Shown: in pieces, positions 8,924 through 19,630 of the stretch | Layout of the letters: every line of letters begins with the position of its first letter | Position numbering within the stretch: position 1 is the first letter of the stretch | Source: Paralithodes platypus | Taxonomy: Eukaryota; Arthropoda; Malacostraca; Decapoda; Lithodidae | Direction of reading: 5' to 3' | Assembly (NCBI GenBank): GCA_032716605.1 | Contig: CM064518.1 | Span: forward strand, 42,675,925 to 42,739,924 | Length of the DNA stretch: 64,000 nt | Program-made: the position numbers and the translations under genes | The notes under the pieces: generated by a model | What the model saw: the letters and a program-made list of their open reading frames with translations, nothing else | What the model was told of the DNA's origin: nothing | The model's database searches: none

Positions 8924-9313
8924 TTAAGGGGGTCACCGTTTTTTTGTTTTATCTTTATCTCCTTTTATATCTTTCCCTGGCTTGTATCCATTCGGCCCCA
9001 TTCAGCCAACTGTTTTAAGACGTAAATCCCCATTCAGGTGTCGATTTCTTCCTGGCGAGCGATAGCGAGCCAGCATTGTATGGAGAAATCCGGCTTCGCT
9101 GGAGACATTTTTCTATCGAAAAATTTATAAATTTAGCTTGCTGTTCAAAAAAAAAATATATATATATATGCTGGCTCGCTATCGCTCGCCTGGCAAATAT
9201 TAACACCTGGATTGGGGTAAACGTCTTAAAACAGTAGGCTAAATGGGGCCTAAAGGAAACAAGCCAAAGAGAGAGGGAGAGAAAGAGAAAAAAAGCGAGG
9301 TGGGCTCCCTTAA
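8924..9313 (-). mobile_element. Family B foldback element, copy B2 (complete, inverted)
   Basis: It runs from TTAAGGGGGTCACCG (8924) to AGCGAGGTGGGCTCCCTTAA (9313), the reverse of B3. Both large arms are present, CTGGCGAGCGATAGCGAGCC and its inverse, around the core TTTTTCTATCGAAAAATTTA. 390 bp, no coding capacity. B3 follows in opposite orientation after 134 bp, giving a head-to-head pair. Confidence 0.9.
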
Positions 9314-9447
9314 GTATATGATCTGCTCAGTATGAATGTATGCAGAATGTGTGTGTGAATGCGTGTGTTTGTGTTTTTGTTTGTATTCATGTGCATCTTG
9401 TTTGCATGATTGCTTTTGTAAGTGCTTGTATAATTGTATTGGATTTG
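9314..9447. other. Spacer between inverted family B copies
   Basis: 134 bp rich in GTGT and TTTGTATG words. No gene seen. Confidence 0.5.
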
Positions 9448-9836
9448 TTAAGGGAGCCCACCTCTCCCTTTTTTTCTCTTTCTCTCCCTCTCTCTCTTTG
9501 GCTTGTATCCATTGGGTCCCATTCAGCCTATTGTTTTAAGACGTTTACCCCCATCCGCGTGTCAATATTTTCCTGGTGAGCGGTAGCGAGCCAGCATATA
9601 TATGTTTTTGTTTTGAGAGCAAGCTAAATTTGTACATTTTTCGATAGAAAAATTTCTCCGGCGTAGCCGGATTTCTCCATACAATGCTGGCTCGCTATCG
9701 CTCGCCAGGAAGAGATCGACACCTGGATGGGGATAAACGTCTTAAAACAGTTGGCTGAATGGGGCCGAATGGATACAAGCCAGAGAAAGAGAGAAAAGGA
9801 GAGAAAGAGAAAAAAAAGCCTGTGACCCCCCCTTAA
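9448..9836 (+). mobile_element. Family B foldback element, copy B3 (complete)
   Basis: It starts TTAAGGGAGCCCACCTC and ends GTGACCCCCCCTTAA. Arms of about 150 bp are inverted copies containing ATCCATT-GG-CCCATTCAGCC, TTTTAAGACGTTTACCCCCATCC and CTGGTGAGCGGTAGCGAGCC. The core has the hairpins TTTTTCGATAGAAAAA and CCGGC-G-A/T-A-GCCGG. The terminal TTAA at 9833-9836 is also the start of D2. Confidence 0.9.
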
Positions 9837-10020
9837 CTCCTATTATACCGGCGACGTCTCTTTAATGTTAGGCTTGCTATATCTAGACTCTATTGTGCAG
9901 TTTGAGAAGGATATGAGGTAGTTAAACTGGTTAAGTGAGATCGTTCGTAGCCTGTTAATTGCGGGAGACAATATTTAAACTGAATATATTTGTCTAACAG
10001 TACCCAGAGTAAAGTAAAAC
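9833..10020 (+). mobile_element. Family D MITE, copy D2 (3' truncated)
   Basis: It begins at the TTAA shared with B3, followed by ATACCGGCGACGTC, TTGTGCAGTTTGAGAAGG, AGCCTGTTAATTGC and TTTGTCTAACA. The right inverted terminus seen in D1 is missing; the copy fades into AT-rich sequence before the next minisatellite. Confidence 0.75.
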
Positions 10021-10059
10021 AAATTATTAATATATATATTTACTTTTGATTTAATTTAA

Positions 10060-10064
10060 AACTC

Positions 10065-10101
<37 letters not shown>

Positions 10102-10893
10102 TGTATTTGTTATTATTATTATTATTTGTATTTGTTATTATTATTATTTGTATTTGTATTATTATTATATGTATTTGTTATTATTATTATTATTATTTGT
10201 ATTTGTTATTATTATTATTATTTGTATTTGTTATTATTATTATTATTTGTATTTGTTATTATTATTATTATTTGTATTTGTTATTATTATTATAATTTGT
10301 ATTTGTTATTATTATTATAATTTGTATTTGTTATTATTATTTTGTATTTGTTATTATTATTATTTGTATTTGTTATTATTATTATTATTTGTATTTGTTA
10401 TTATTATTATTATTTGTATTTGTTATTATTATTATAATTTGTATTTGTTATTATTATTATTATTTGTATTTGTTATTATTATTATTATTTGTATTTGTTA
10501 TTATTATATTATTGTATTTGTATTATTATTATTATTTGTATTTGTTATTATTATTATTTGTATTTTGATTATTATTATAATTTGTATTTGTTATTATTAT
10601 TATTATTTGTATTTGTATAATTATTATTATTTGTATTTGTTATTATTATTATTATTTGTATTTGTTATTATTATTATTATTTGTATTTGTTATTATTATT
10701 ATTATTTGTATTTGTTATTATTATTATTTGTATTTGTTATTATTATTATAATTTGTATTTGTTATTATTATTATTATTATTATTTGTATTTGTTATTATT
10801 ATTATTATTTGTATTTGTTATTATTATTATTATTTGTATTTGTTATTATTATTATTATTTGTATTTGTTATTATTATTAGTATTTGTATTTGT
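10060..10893. repeat. 25-bp minisatellite of (TTA)n plus TTTGTATTTG
   Basis: About 30 copies of a unit made of four or five TTA triplets followed by TTTGTATTTG, with length variants from triplet gain or loss and occasional A-for-T changes (ATAATTTG). The long Ile/Tyr/Leu open frames on this stretch are artefacts. Confidence 0.95.
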
Positions 10894-10984
10894 TTCGTTT
10901 TAGGTCGTTTCGTATCCTTCCATTGGAATGTGTGTTTTTTATCTGGGCGTACGGCTGTGCATGTATAACCAACCAATTTTGTCC

Positions 10985-11048
10985 GTGTGTTTGTATACAC
11001 TGCTCTCTCTCTCTCTGTCTGACTGTCTGACTGTCTGTATGTCTGTTT

Positions 11049-11080
<32 letters not shown>

Positions 11081-11175
11081 CACACACTCACAAACACTTG
11101 GCATAATTTTCTATTTATATATCTATATATCTACAGGCATCTACAGGTATGTGCAATTATACAGAAATGTCCATT

Positions 11176-11262
<87 letters not shown>

Positions 11263-11265
11263 CTT
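10985..11265. repeat. (CT)n, (CA)n and long (CT)n microsatellites
   Basis: CT repeats and CTGT units at about 11002-11050, CA repeats at about 11050-11092, and about 40 CT units at 11180-11260. Confidence 0.9.
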
Positions 11266-11442
11266 GTTTGTCCCTCCAAGTTAGTCAATCTGGGCAGGTA
11301 AATAATCATTCAATTCGTTTCGTCTGACCCCCTCGGGTCTGGATTGCCTGGGCCAGAACCAAGCTAGTTTCTTTTTTTGTTCTCGGGTTTCTCTCTTTAT
11401 AACTATTTTTACTGAGTGGTACAGAACGGAGCTACTAGTATG

Positions 11443-11527
<85 letters not shown>

Positions 11528-11604
11528 TAAAGAATGAAGCTAGTGCATTTTTGGACGGGTTACAGCAAGTCAATACAGTTTCTCTTTCTCACTCACTCAC
11601 TCAC

Positions 11605-11643
<39 letters not shown>

Positions 11644-11645
11644 AT
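11443..11645. repeat. Long (GT)n and (CT)n microsatellites
   Basis: About 40 GT units lie at 11446-11526. ACTC repeats and CT repeats lie at 11587-11640. Confidence 0.95.
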
Positions 11646-11774
11646 CCAGTATCTGCCTAACTGCATAACCACCACCGATTCACCCCTCTATTCGTGCCTA
11701 TGCAAATACAATGGTTTCTGTCTATGCAACCACCAATCTATATCCATCTAATATTACTGTATATATTTAGTTTC

Positions 11775-11829
11775 ATATCTCTCTCTCTCTATCTATTTAT
11801 ATATCAACCTGTTTGTCTGTCTGTTTAAC

Positions 11830-11860
<31 letters not shown>

Positions 11861-12181
11861 CTATTTGTTTATTTTGGCTATTTATCTATCTACCTACTTC
11901 ATAATCTACCTACCAATCTACCCACCTCTCCTCTGACACTGAACATGCTGCTCTATATTGTACATCGATGGAGTTAAGCTTATTCAAGAGGTATGGACCC
12001 TTATAATCCTTGCCCACCTCAATTATGCAACACTTTATTTAATCTATGTATTCTGCCTGCTATCTATCTATCTATCTATCAAGCTATCTATCTATCTGTC
12101 TATATATCTATATCTCTATCTATTTACCTCTATTTCTAAATCTGTTTATTTATCTATCTATATATATATATATACTGTACA

Positions 12182-12235
<54 letters not shown>

Positions 12236-12381
12236 TATATATATCTTACTATCTATATTTTACGTTATTTATCAATTTTTCTATATATCCACTTATCTAT
12301 CTATCTATCTATTTATCTATCCCATCTATATATCTATCCCTCTATTTACCAACCTCCTTGTACCTACCAGCCTACCTTCTT
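11775..12381. repeat. (TCTA)n tetranucleotide tracts with a long (TA)n
   Basis: TCTA/TCTG runs occur at about 11780-11900 and 12058-12150. (TA)n interrupted by ACTGTACAGT and ACAGT lies at 12160-12245, and more TCTA runs to about 12345. A non-repetitive insert at 11965-12030 (GGAGTTAAGCTTATTCAAGAG, part) recurs at 12686-12749. Confidence 0.9.
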
Positions 12382-12472
12382 AGCGAAAAATGTACAAATT
12401 CACTTCGAAGGTGAGTCTCGGGGGTGTTTTGCTAAGCTTGATAGAGGTCTAGGGAGCAAACTAAAAAATAAT
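12382..12472 (-). mobile_element. Family A foldback element fragment, A10
   Basis: GAAAAATGTACAAATT, TGAGTCTCGGGGGTGTTTTG, AAGCTTGATAGAGGTCTAGG and GAGCAAACTAAA match the reverse of the family A left arm. Only this arm is kept. Confidence 0.75.
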
Positions 12473-12529
12473 CCTGCCTTACAAACCCCTGCCTGTACCT
12501 GAGTGATTCCAGACCCTATTTGCACTGGC

Positions 12530-12760
12530 TATGTATCGATCTAAGTACCTTCTTACTTACCAATATACCAACCTACCTATCTACCTGTGTACCTATCTAC
12601 CAACCTACCTATATACTTGTCTACCTATCTATCTGTCTACTTATCTACCTATCTACCTGTGTACTTACCTGCTCACACTGAACGTCATGGTAGAGTTAAC
12701 CTTACTCAATAGGTATATACCCTTATAGACCCCGCCTTGCCTCAATGATTCAAGTCTCCC
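12530..12760. repeat. TACC/TATC tetranucleotide tract and duplicated flank
   Basis: CTACCTATC units (12550-12665) are followed by ATGGTAGAGTTAACCTTACT and AATAGGTATATACCCTTATA. That flank is a diverged copy of the segment at about 11968-12025, so the block duplicates its neighbour roughly 720 bp away. Confidence 0.7.
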
Positions 12761-12894
12761 CCGAGCTTCGTTACTGCCAGCTTTAAAAGTACCTACACAG
12801 CGAGAGGAAGAGATAGGATCTTTATAATGCTCAGATCCGGGTGGGTTTTCCTCCCATTTTGGAGATTAAATAGATGGGGTGATAGAAAATATAT

Positions 12895-12897
12895 ATA

Positions 12898-12952
<55 letters not shown>
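12895..12952. repeat. (TA)n microsatellite
   Basis: About 26 TA units. Confidence 0.95.
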
Positions 12953-12955
<3 letters not shown>

Positions 12956-13327
12956 CACATACATTGCAGCTTCATACTTTTCCTTTAAATATCGGAAAAT
13001 CAGCTGCTGAGCTATTCAATTTACCATCAGCTGAATATAAACAGACAAATCGCAAATCGCAACCTTCAAACTAGAGAAAACTTGTCCGACGAGCGGTTTA
13101 CAATATACTATGACATGGGGTAGGGTAACACATTGGCCCAACTATACAAAATGGTCGTGGGTTCGTAGGTTGTCCAGGGTCTGTTTATGTTAGGGGTTCT
13201 GAGCGGTGGGAGCCATCATTACTTTGGGATAAGCAAGGCATTTTTTTGAACGATTCTTTGTTCGATTCCCCTTTTTTCTTTGCTCCTCTCCGGCAGTCTG
13301 AATGTGAAGTCCCTTGCTCGCACTCGT

Positions 13328-13334
<7 letters not shown>
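12953..13334. other. Unique sequence, no gene seen
   Basis: No recognised domain, RNA or repeat family. Confidence 0.45.
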
Positions 13335-13419
<85 letters not shown>

Positions 13420-13427
13420 ACACACAC
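13335..13427. repeat. (CT)n-(CA)n compound microsatellite
   Basis: About 18 CT units are followed by about 28 CA units. Confidence 0.95.
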
Positions 13428-13539
13428 GCACCTGCTTTAATCTTCTTTACATTTACAAATGTAAAATATTTGAAATAATGTCTTTACCAATAGTTGTTAA
13501 GGACAAATATATAAATGAAGCAAGGGCAACAAGTAACAT

Positions 13540-13676
13540 GTAGTACGAAAGAGAAACTGCAACCGAGAGAATAGGTAGCCTTCAGTATATATATTATCCT
13601 TCCGAAGCTTCATAAAATCGTCTAAATGCAGCTGAAAGACAAACACAAAGACGTCACCGGTACAGAAAGGGAGAAA
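13540..13676. mobile_element. Family D MITE remnant, D4
   Basis: AAAATCGTCTAAATGCAGCT, then GACGTCACCGGTACAGAAAG, matches the right end of family D (compare 2375-2435 and 37860-37917). The left end is not clear. Confidence 0.55.
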
Positions 13677-13829
13677 CCAAAACAACCCACACGGACACTA
13701 ATATATAAGGCACCGAAGTAAAGAACACAAATGATGGCACAACAAAAAAATAAAAAACAAAAAAACAAAAACAAAATCCGAAAGTCTTCACACAGAGAGT
13801 CTGGGCTAGAAATAAAAGCATATGCCTAG

Positions 13830-14145
13830 AAATTGAAGTGCTGGGGTGAGGGCGAAGGGGGAAAAATGAAAGCCATGCCGATTTCTGATAAAAGAAAAAA
13901 AAAAAGCGAAGGGAAGGAGGAGCAGAAGAAAGGTATTAACGGAGAGGGGAGAGGGAAGGGGAGGAGAAGGAGAAGGAAGGTATTAACAGAGATAAAGGGA
14001 GAGGGAGAGGGAATAGAAGGAGATGAGAAAAGGTATTAGAGGAACGGGGAGAGGAGGGAGGCGGTAGGAGAGGAGAAACTAAACAATAACTTGAAAGAGG
14101 TATACTGGGAGAACTAAAAAAAAAAAAAAAAAAAAAAAACATACA
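13830..14145. repeat. Polypurine tract ending in poly(A)
   Basis: GGAGAGGGGAGAGGGAAGGG-type runs dominate 13905-14110, and poly(A) lies at 14116-14138. The strongly purine-biased strand could form triplex structures. Open frames reflect composition only. Confidence 0.8.
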
Positions 14146-15118
14146 AAGGTCAAGATTTTAGTTTTATATACAGTATACATAGTAAATTTAGAGTGGATAG
14201 ATGTATGTGTATATAATTGATGGATAGATAGATACACGCATGGATAAAATTACATAAATACTGGTAAACCGAAACAATAATAAAGAGCTCAATCACAAAT
14301 TAATTGATATATATGGTGAAGCTTACGACTGCTTTAGGTTAGGGCCATTGCAAAAGGCTTTCTCCCCACCAGTCACAAAAAAAAAACAAGATCAAAACAA
14401 GCCTCACCCGACCTACGTTCTAACTTGACCCAACACTTTAGCCAACCTTTCAACCCCCATTCCCTCGCCACACCTGACCTTTTGTCCCTAATGCCTAGCC
14501 TGACCCGAGCCATGAACAGACTCCGACATCAGCCCCTCGAAAATTTGTTTTAGAAATTGTCTACTGTTGCCTGAATTATGATAACATTGTCCAACATTGG
14601 CTGCTGGTGCCTGAATCATGATAACACTGGCCAACATTAAAGACGTAATGCCTTCTATAATGCTAGGAGGCATTGAAGTATGAGGGGTCATTATGGGACA
14701 TGGAAAATATGTAGGTTTAAATTCATGTACCGTCAAGATCTCACTATGTTCAGCATAAAAGAAAAAAAACAGATACATAGACAAATAAACATATGTAAAG
14801 AAAAAGAAGAGAAGAAGGTGGAAAAGAAGAGATGAAGAAATGAATGAACGAAAAGCAAGAGACGAAAAAATAAGCAAATAGAAGATAAACAGAGACATGA
14901 ATAGAACCACCAAGCAGAGCGCCTGACACACCAAAAACCGACAGCAAACGCCGATACCCGCTCCCGAAGCCGCGATCCGAAGCTCCGAACCCGCTAGGAC
15001 AAAGACCCGCGCCTCTCTCAGTATGCAAAAGAGGAAGCCAAATTTCAAAGTCGAATCTGAAGACGGAAAATTCAGGGTGGTAAGAAGACGAGGCTGGCGA
15101 AGACTCTAAAGCCTCAGT
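14146..15118. other. Unique sequence with one 2-copy tandem repeat
   Basis: Two copies of a roughly 40-bp unit (TGCCTGAATYATGATAACA followed by GTCCAACATTGG-like sequence) lie at about 14555-14637. The long minus-strand open frames across 14488-15048 look like composition effects (Leu/Phe/Ser-rich), and no domain is recognised. Confidence 0.4.
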
Positions 15119-15239
15119 TGCATTATAGATAGACAGATAGATAGATTGGTAGATAGATAAATACAATGATAAATAGAAACGTGGACAGCTAGGTAGATGG
15201 ATAGGTATCCAGTAGATATACCGACAAAGACAGCCAGAG

Positions 15240-15330
<91 letters not shown>
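15119..15330. repeat. (GATA)n and long (GA)n microsatellites
   Basis: GATA-like units at about 15125-15205 and GA repeats at 15236-15330 with GATAGA interruptions. Confidence 0.9.
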
Positions 15331-15332
<2 letters not shown>

Positions 15333-15925
15333 AACAGGCAACCAAACAGACATACACATGTATAAAGCATATATAAACAGGATAACTGAATCATCACCAA
15401 CCATTTATATAGGCCTAATGTACTTATTATAAATTTTCCCTCCAATTAGATGCATACTTATCAAACCCAATAAATATCTAGAGGGTATACGTAAACTTAA
15501 TTTAAGATCCACCCATTAAAGAGCACACACACAGGGATAGAACACCAGAAACGCTACTGCACATTTGGAAAGAGTAGACACAAGCAGTACGCCCGACCAG
15601 ATGTGAGCTCTCAGTTTATGCATGGCCAATACCCTGAATATATTTCCCACACGAGAAGGCAAACATACTTAGCTTCATGCATTTTCTAATATACATACTA
15701 TTGCCGCAGCGGTGGTGGATGTGTGCTTTATATATTTGTCGGAGTTTTTAATGTTGGCTATGGTTTCACGAGGGCCTATATTGGGTAGGGGATATTGATG
15801 GAGTGCACAATCTGTTGGTTTAATCACACACACACACACGAACACAAACATACAGTACAGACCGACATGCACACGTATATTTGTATTTATGTTTGTATTA
15901 CTGTTATTTTTGTTTTTATTATTAT
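15331..15925. other. Unique AT-rich sequence
   Basis: No recognised feature except a short CA run at about 15824-15850. Confidence 0.45.
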
Positions 15926-15926
15926 C

Positions 15927-15971
<45 letters not shown>

Positions 15972-16025
15972 GGTATATATGTATATATATATATATTATT
16001 ATCATTATTATTATTAATAATATTT
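15926..16025. repeat. (TA)n with ACCGGT interruption, then (ATT)n
   Basis: TA repeats at 15931-15994 are broken by CCGG at 15970-15973, followed by ATTATT units. Confidence 0.9.
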
Positions 16026-16450
16026 TTATATCAAATTTTGTTATGGAAATGTTAGTATTATTTTCAATTTCATCTTCATTAATATCATTGGTAGCACTAC
16101 TATTAAAGTTATTATTAATGATAGTTTTGCTACGATAAAACCCACACACACAACCCCCCACCCCCTCCCCCCCACCACCACCTTCCACATACCCCACCCT
16201 CTGGCAACTCTTCCAACCTCTCCCACCCCGAAAAAGAAAAAAAAAACACAAAACAAATCGGCATATTCCTAGCTAAAAATTGTCCTGAAAAAATACGAGC
16301 GCGCCACATTTCCACCGAGAAGTCCCGGACATCAGCACATGAAAGCAAAAATTAATTACATGAAGATGGAACCACTCATCGGAAATGGGGGAAAAAAAAT
16401 CTACACATTAATAACGAAATTGTGGGCGAGTGAGCGCGGATGTCCTGGAG
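16026..16450. other. Unique sequence with a C-rich patch
   Basis: 16141-16220 is very C-rich (CCCCCACCCCCTCCCCCCCACC). Nothing gene-like. Confidence 0.45.
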
Positions 16451-16477
16451 AGAGAGAGAGAGCGTGAGAGAGAGAGC

Positions 16478-16561
<84 letters not shown>
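16451..16561. repeat. Long (GA)n microsatellite
   Basis: About 50 GA units with a few GCGTGA interruptions. Confidence 0.95.
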
Positions 16562-16564
<3 letters not shown>

Positions 16565-16990
16565 TCACATAAAATAAACAGTACGACAAACAGACAAACA
16601 AATGCCTAGACAGATCGACATACAGACAGACGGACGGGAAAAAATAAACAGATGACTCAACGCGCCCATCCTAAATCCACACACAATATATTACTAGAAC
16701 AAAAACACTACCAGACCTCCACCCGCCATTCCGAATTCATATATACCCACCCGCCGAAATAATGGTCCTGTATCCCGACAACAATGATGTATACTGACCC
16801 TTGTTGTATTATGTATCCGCGACATTGTAATCCCGAGCATGTATTTTATCACTGGGGTGGGCAAGCAAGTAATTTAGATGTGTACCCCCTCCGCATTCGC
16901 CGCCAGTACTACTCTCACTCCTGTTTTCGTTCCGTTTTCTTTTTGTTTCATTTTAATGTTGTCTCTTTATAGCTTTTGCCTAATATGGTT
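16562..16990. other. Unique sequence, no gene seen
   Basis: Contains short GC-richer patches but no recognisable exon. Confidence 0.4.
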
Positions 16991-16998
16991 TTTTGTTG

Positions 16999-16999
16999 T

Positions 17000-17034
<35 letters not shown>

Positions 17035-17261
17035 TTTCTCTCTCTCTCTCTGCCTGTCTGTCTGTCTCTCTCTCTCCTCCCTTGATAATAAATGCAGGGA
17101 GTAATATTATTCATGTGGTCACGCCGACTAACATATTACTGAGCGATGTGTTTGTTAGGTTTCTCGGGCTCTAGTTTAATTCAAGAGTGTTTTTGTGTGC
17201 CAGAGAGAGTGTGTGGATGTGTATGTTTATGCTTATGCATGTGTGTGTGTGTATGTGTATA

Positions 17262-17314
<53 letters not shown>

Positions 17315-17405
17315 CTGTGTGTTGTGCTTGAATACGTGTTTGTGTATGAGTATTTGCGTGTGATTGTTTTTTATTATGTATGTGTGTGTGTGTATGTGTT
17401 TGTGT
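16999..17405. repeat. Poly(C)-(CT)n and (GT)n microsatellites
   Basis: C13 and CT repeats lie at 16999-17075, and GT repeats interrupted by GTAT at 17208-17405, with unique sequence between. Confidence 0.85.
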
Positions 17406-17633
17406 GTGTACCTTTTAGGCAAATTGAGGAAGAGAAGGCCGTTAATAATATTGGCTTGAAGACGGTCATAACTCTTTCCCTCAAACATCCTATGCATGCA
17501 CCTCCATCCATCACAACAACTTCTAACAAAATCCAAACGCAACCCTAGCTATGCTACTGAATCCTATGCTTATATTCATTACATGCCAACCCAATTAAAC
17601 TCAATAAAAACGTTGTACATTTAGTATCTTCAA

Positions 17634-17796
17634 CCATGTACAGTGCAACCATGTACAGTGCAACCATGTACAGTGAAACCATGTACAGTGCAACCATGTA
17701 CAGTGCAACCATGTACAGTGAAACCATGTACAGTGCAAGCATGTACAGTGCAACCATGTACAGTGCAACCATGTACAGTGCAACCATGTACAGTGC
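17634..17796. repeat. 15-bp minisatellite, 11 copies
   Basis: The unit is ACCATGTACAGTGCA with single-base variants (GTGAA, GCATG). Each unit carries the palindrome TGTACA and an in-frame ATG; the periodic open frames on both strands follow from 15 being a multiple of 3. Confidence 0.97.
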
Positions 17797-17864
17797 TAAT
17801 TCTCATTCCTAACCCCCACCATTAGTAACCTCAGCGTGTTCATACATACCCAGTTCAACCTCAT

Positions 17865-18170
17865 AGTTCGTCACCATTTACTCTTATAGCCCATTTTCCT
17901 TTCTACACTTTCCTTTTCTCTATCCTCTGATAACACTCCTTCTCGTCTGTCTATCCACGCCCTACCTACTTTACATACCTTCCCCCATTCTCAACCATAT
18001 CAACATTATCACGCTGACCCATCCCCCCCCCCCCCCCCCGTATCTACCTCCCCCACCCTACCTATCTCCAACACCCTACCTATCTCCCCCACCCTACCCA
18101 TCTCCCTCACCCTACCCATCTCCCCCACCCTATCCATCTCCCACATATTCGTCTCCCACCATCCTCTTTA
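17865..18170. repeat. Pyrimidine-rich region with about 20-bp C-rich repeats
   Basis: Units of CCCACCCTACC-ATCTCCC recur between 18010 and 18150, with a C17 run at about 18024-18040. Confidence 0.8.
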
Positions 18171-18173
18171 CAG

Positions 18174-18243
18174 ACGCGCCGCCAAATATATCAGATGTTC
18201 GTCAGCACATCCTCGGCGGCCCGCGGCGACACATTCCCGATAG
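18174..18243 (+). CDS. Candidate 70-bp internal exon, unknown protein
   Basis: The segment follows CATCCTCTTTACAG and ends GATAG/GTAAACA, a good acceptor and donor pair, after a pyrimidine-rich stretch. One phase is open and protein-like, giving APPNISDVRQHILGGPRRHI and then PD; the other two carry a terminal stop or a less natural composition. It is more GC-rich than its surroundings. I do not recognise the protein, and neighbouring exons were not found. Chance is possible for so short a segment. Confidence 0.35.
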
Positions 18244-18522
18244 GTAAACACTTTAGGGACCTGGTTTTCTTATCCTAGAGAGATGGGGCACTTCCTATTT
18301 GTGCAAACTTTCTGTCTCACCTGAATAACTTCCTAAAACTGCACAGTACCGCTTTGGTGTTCTGCATATTGCAATGATTTGTTTCCCTTATACAAATATG
18401 TATTAGGTTATAGAAACATAGACTCAAATAGATTTGGCTAGCTTAAGTGCTATTGTCGCTGTTCTTGATATTTACTGATTAGCTTCCTTTATATGGATAC
18501 GTGGAAAAGGTCTCTCTGTGTG

Positions 18523-18626
18523 AGAGAGAGAGAGAGAGAGAGAGTGGGGGGGGGGGGGGCTTGCGCTAACTATGGCATTTATAATATGTACAGTTGTAAC
18601 TTAATTTATGCATTACTACACCATAT
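18523..18626. repeat. (GA)n-(G)n plus 64-bp direct repeat, copy 1
   Basis: After GA and G runs, CTTGCGCTAACTATGGCATT, then AATATGTACAGTTGTAACTT and TTTATGCATTACT, is nearly identical to 19999-20062. Confidence 0.85.
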
Positions 18627-18889
18627 ATACGAGCGTCCCCAACTCGATGTGATTAAAAGCCTCTCCCCACCCGCCCGCCACGTTTAAAGGTGAAAAATCG
18701 TATCTGGGTGCGAGGGGCAATATTTAGCCAGGTACTTGGGGTAAAAAGGAAGGGGAGGGGTAATATCGCCTCGGGATATTACCTCCCTGGCAGTTTTAAT
18801 ACGGCGCCAAGGTTTACGGGAGATAATGTTTCGGGAGGGAATTTAGCGCCGCGCCTCTTCTGAACCACGCTTGCCTACTGTGCCTTATG
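18627..18889. other. GC-richer unique segment
   Basis: Includes GGGATATTACCTCC and GCGCCAAGGTTTACGGG. No open frame of note. Confidence 0.3.
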
Positions 18890-19036
18890 CAGTGGGAATT
18901 CCGGTATTTGTGTTGCCATAAGTTAAGGACATATATACCAATAGGTATCAGTCCTAGTTGCCATGTACTGTTTAGAGTTAATTATTGTTAAGTATTGTAA
19001 AAATATGTAAAATTTTCATGTCAATAAAAGTTTTGA
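18890..19036 (+). mobile_element. LINE 3' tail (TTGAA repeats), 5' truncated
   Basis: The end reads CATGTCAATAAAAG, then TTTTGAATTGAATTGAAG: an AATAAA signal just before short TTGAA tandem repeats, the way several non-LTR retrotransposon families end. No coding part remains. The left limit is arbitrary. Confidence 0.45.
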
Positions 19037-19047
19037 ATTGAATTGAA

Positions 19048-19463
19048 GTTAGTTAGTCAGTTATAATAGGACTTGAGAGGTTATCAACCCCACTGGATTA
19101 TTTAGCCATCACACTGTAAGTCAAGAGAAGCGACAGGACTGGAACCCCTATTTCGAGAACTCCAGTCCCTCTGTTGCCATAAGTTTCTTGTTTATTGTAC
19201 AGTTAAGCGCATAAGTTGCGACTCACCCATTTCAAACAGTATCAACAAATTATACGAGACAATACAATGTTTTATTATGCCCCAGATGCTTCAGAGCTTG
19301 GCTTGAAAGTTGGTTCGCCATTTCTGTCCTTGAATGTAGATGTGAAAGGGACTGGAGTTCTCGAAAAGAGGTTTCAGTCCTGACGGTATTCTTGACTTGT
19401 GTGCTGGCAAAATAATCCAGAGGGGTTGATAGCCTCTGAAGTCCTATTTTAACTAGCTAACTG
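19048..19463. mobile_element. Family E foldback element
   Basis: The left arm (19048-19170) and right arm (19344-19463) are inverted copies over about 120 bp. Matching words include ATAGGACTT-AGAGG, CTGGATTATTT, AAGTCAAGA, CAGGACTG-AA-CC and CGAGAACTCCAGTCCCT. The roughly 170-bp centre is unique and non-coding. Only one copy is seen in the window. Confidence 0.85.
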
Positions 19464-19579
19464 TACATGTGTGGCTCTCAAACAGACACACCATAGCATC
19501 GCACGTCAATTACCTGGTAAAAATCTCCCCCCAGACTTTCACATACTCCCACGCTCACTCTTACTCTCCCTCTTTCACT

Positions 19580-19589
19580 CTCTCTCTCG

Positions 19590-19630
<41 letters not shown>
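19580..19630. repeat. (CT)n microsatellite
   Basis: About 20 CT units with CTCG interruptions. Confidence 0.9.

Noticed and set aside
10101..10903. 251-residue Ile/Tyr/Leu open frame
   Set aside because: It is the translation of a TTA/TTTGTATTTG minisatellite; all frames are open for the same reason.
17634..17796. CRISPR array (regular 15-bp repeats)
   Set aside because: No unique spacers; eukaryotic minisatellite. The same applies to the 23-, 27-, 33- and 46-bp arrays.
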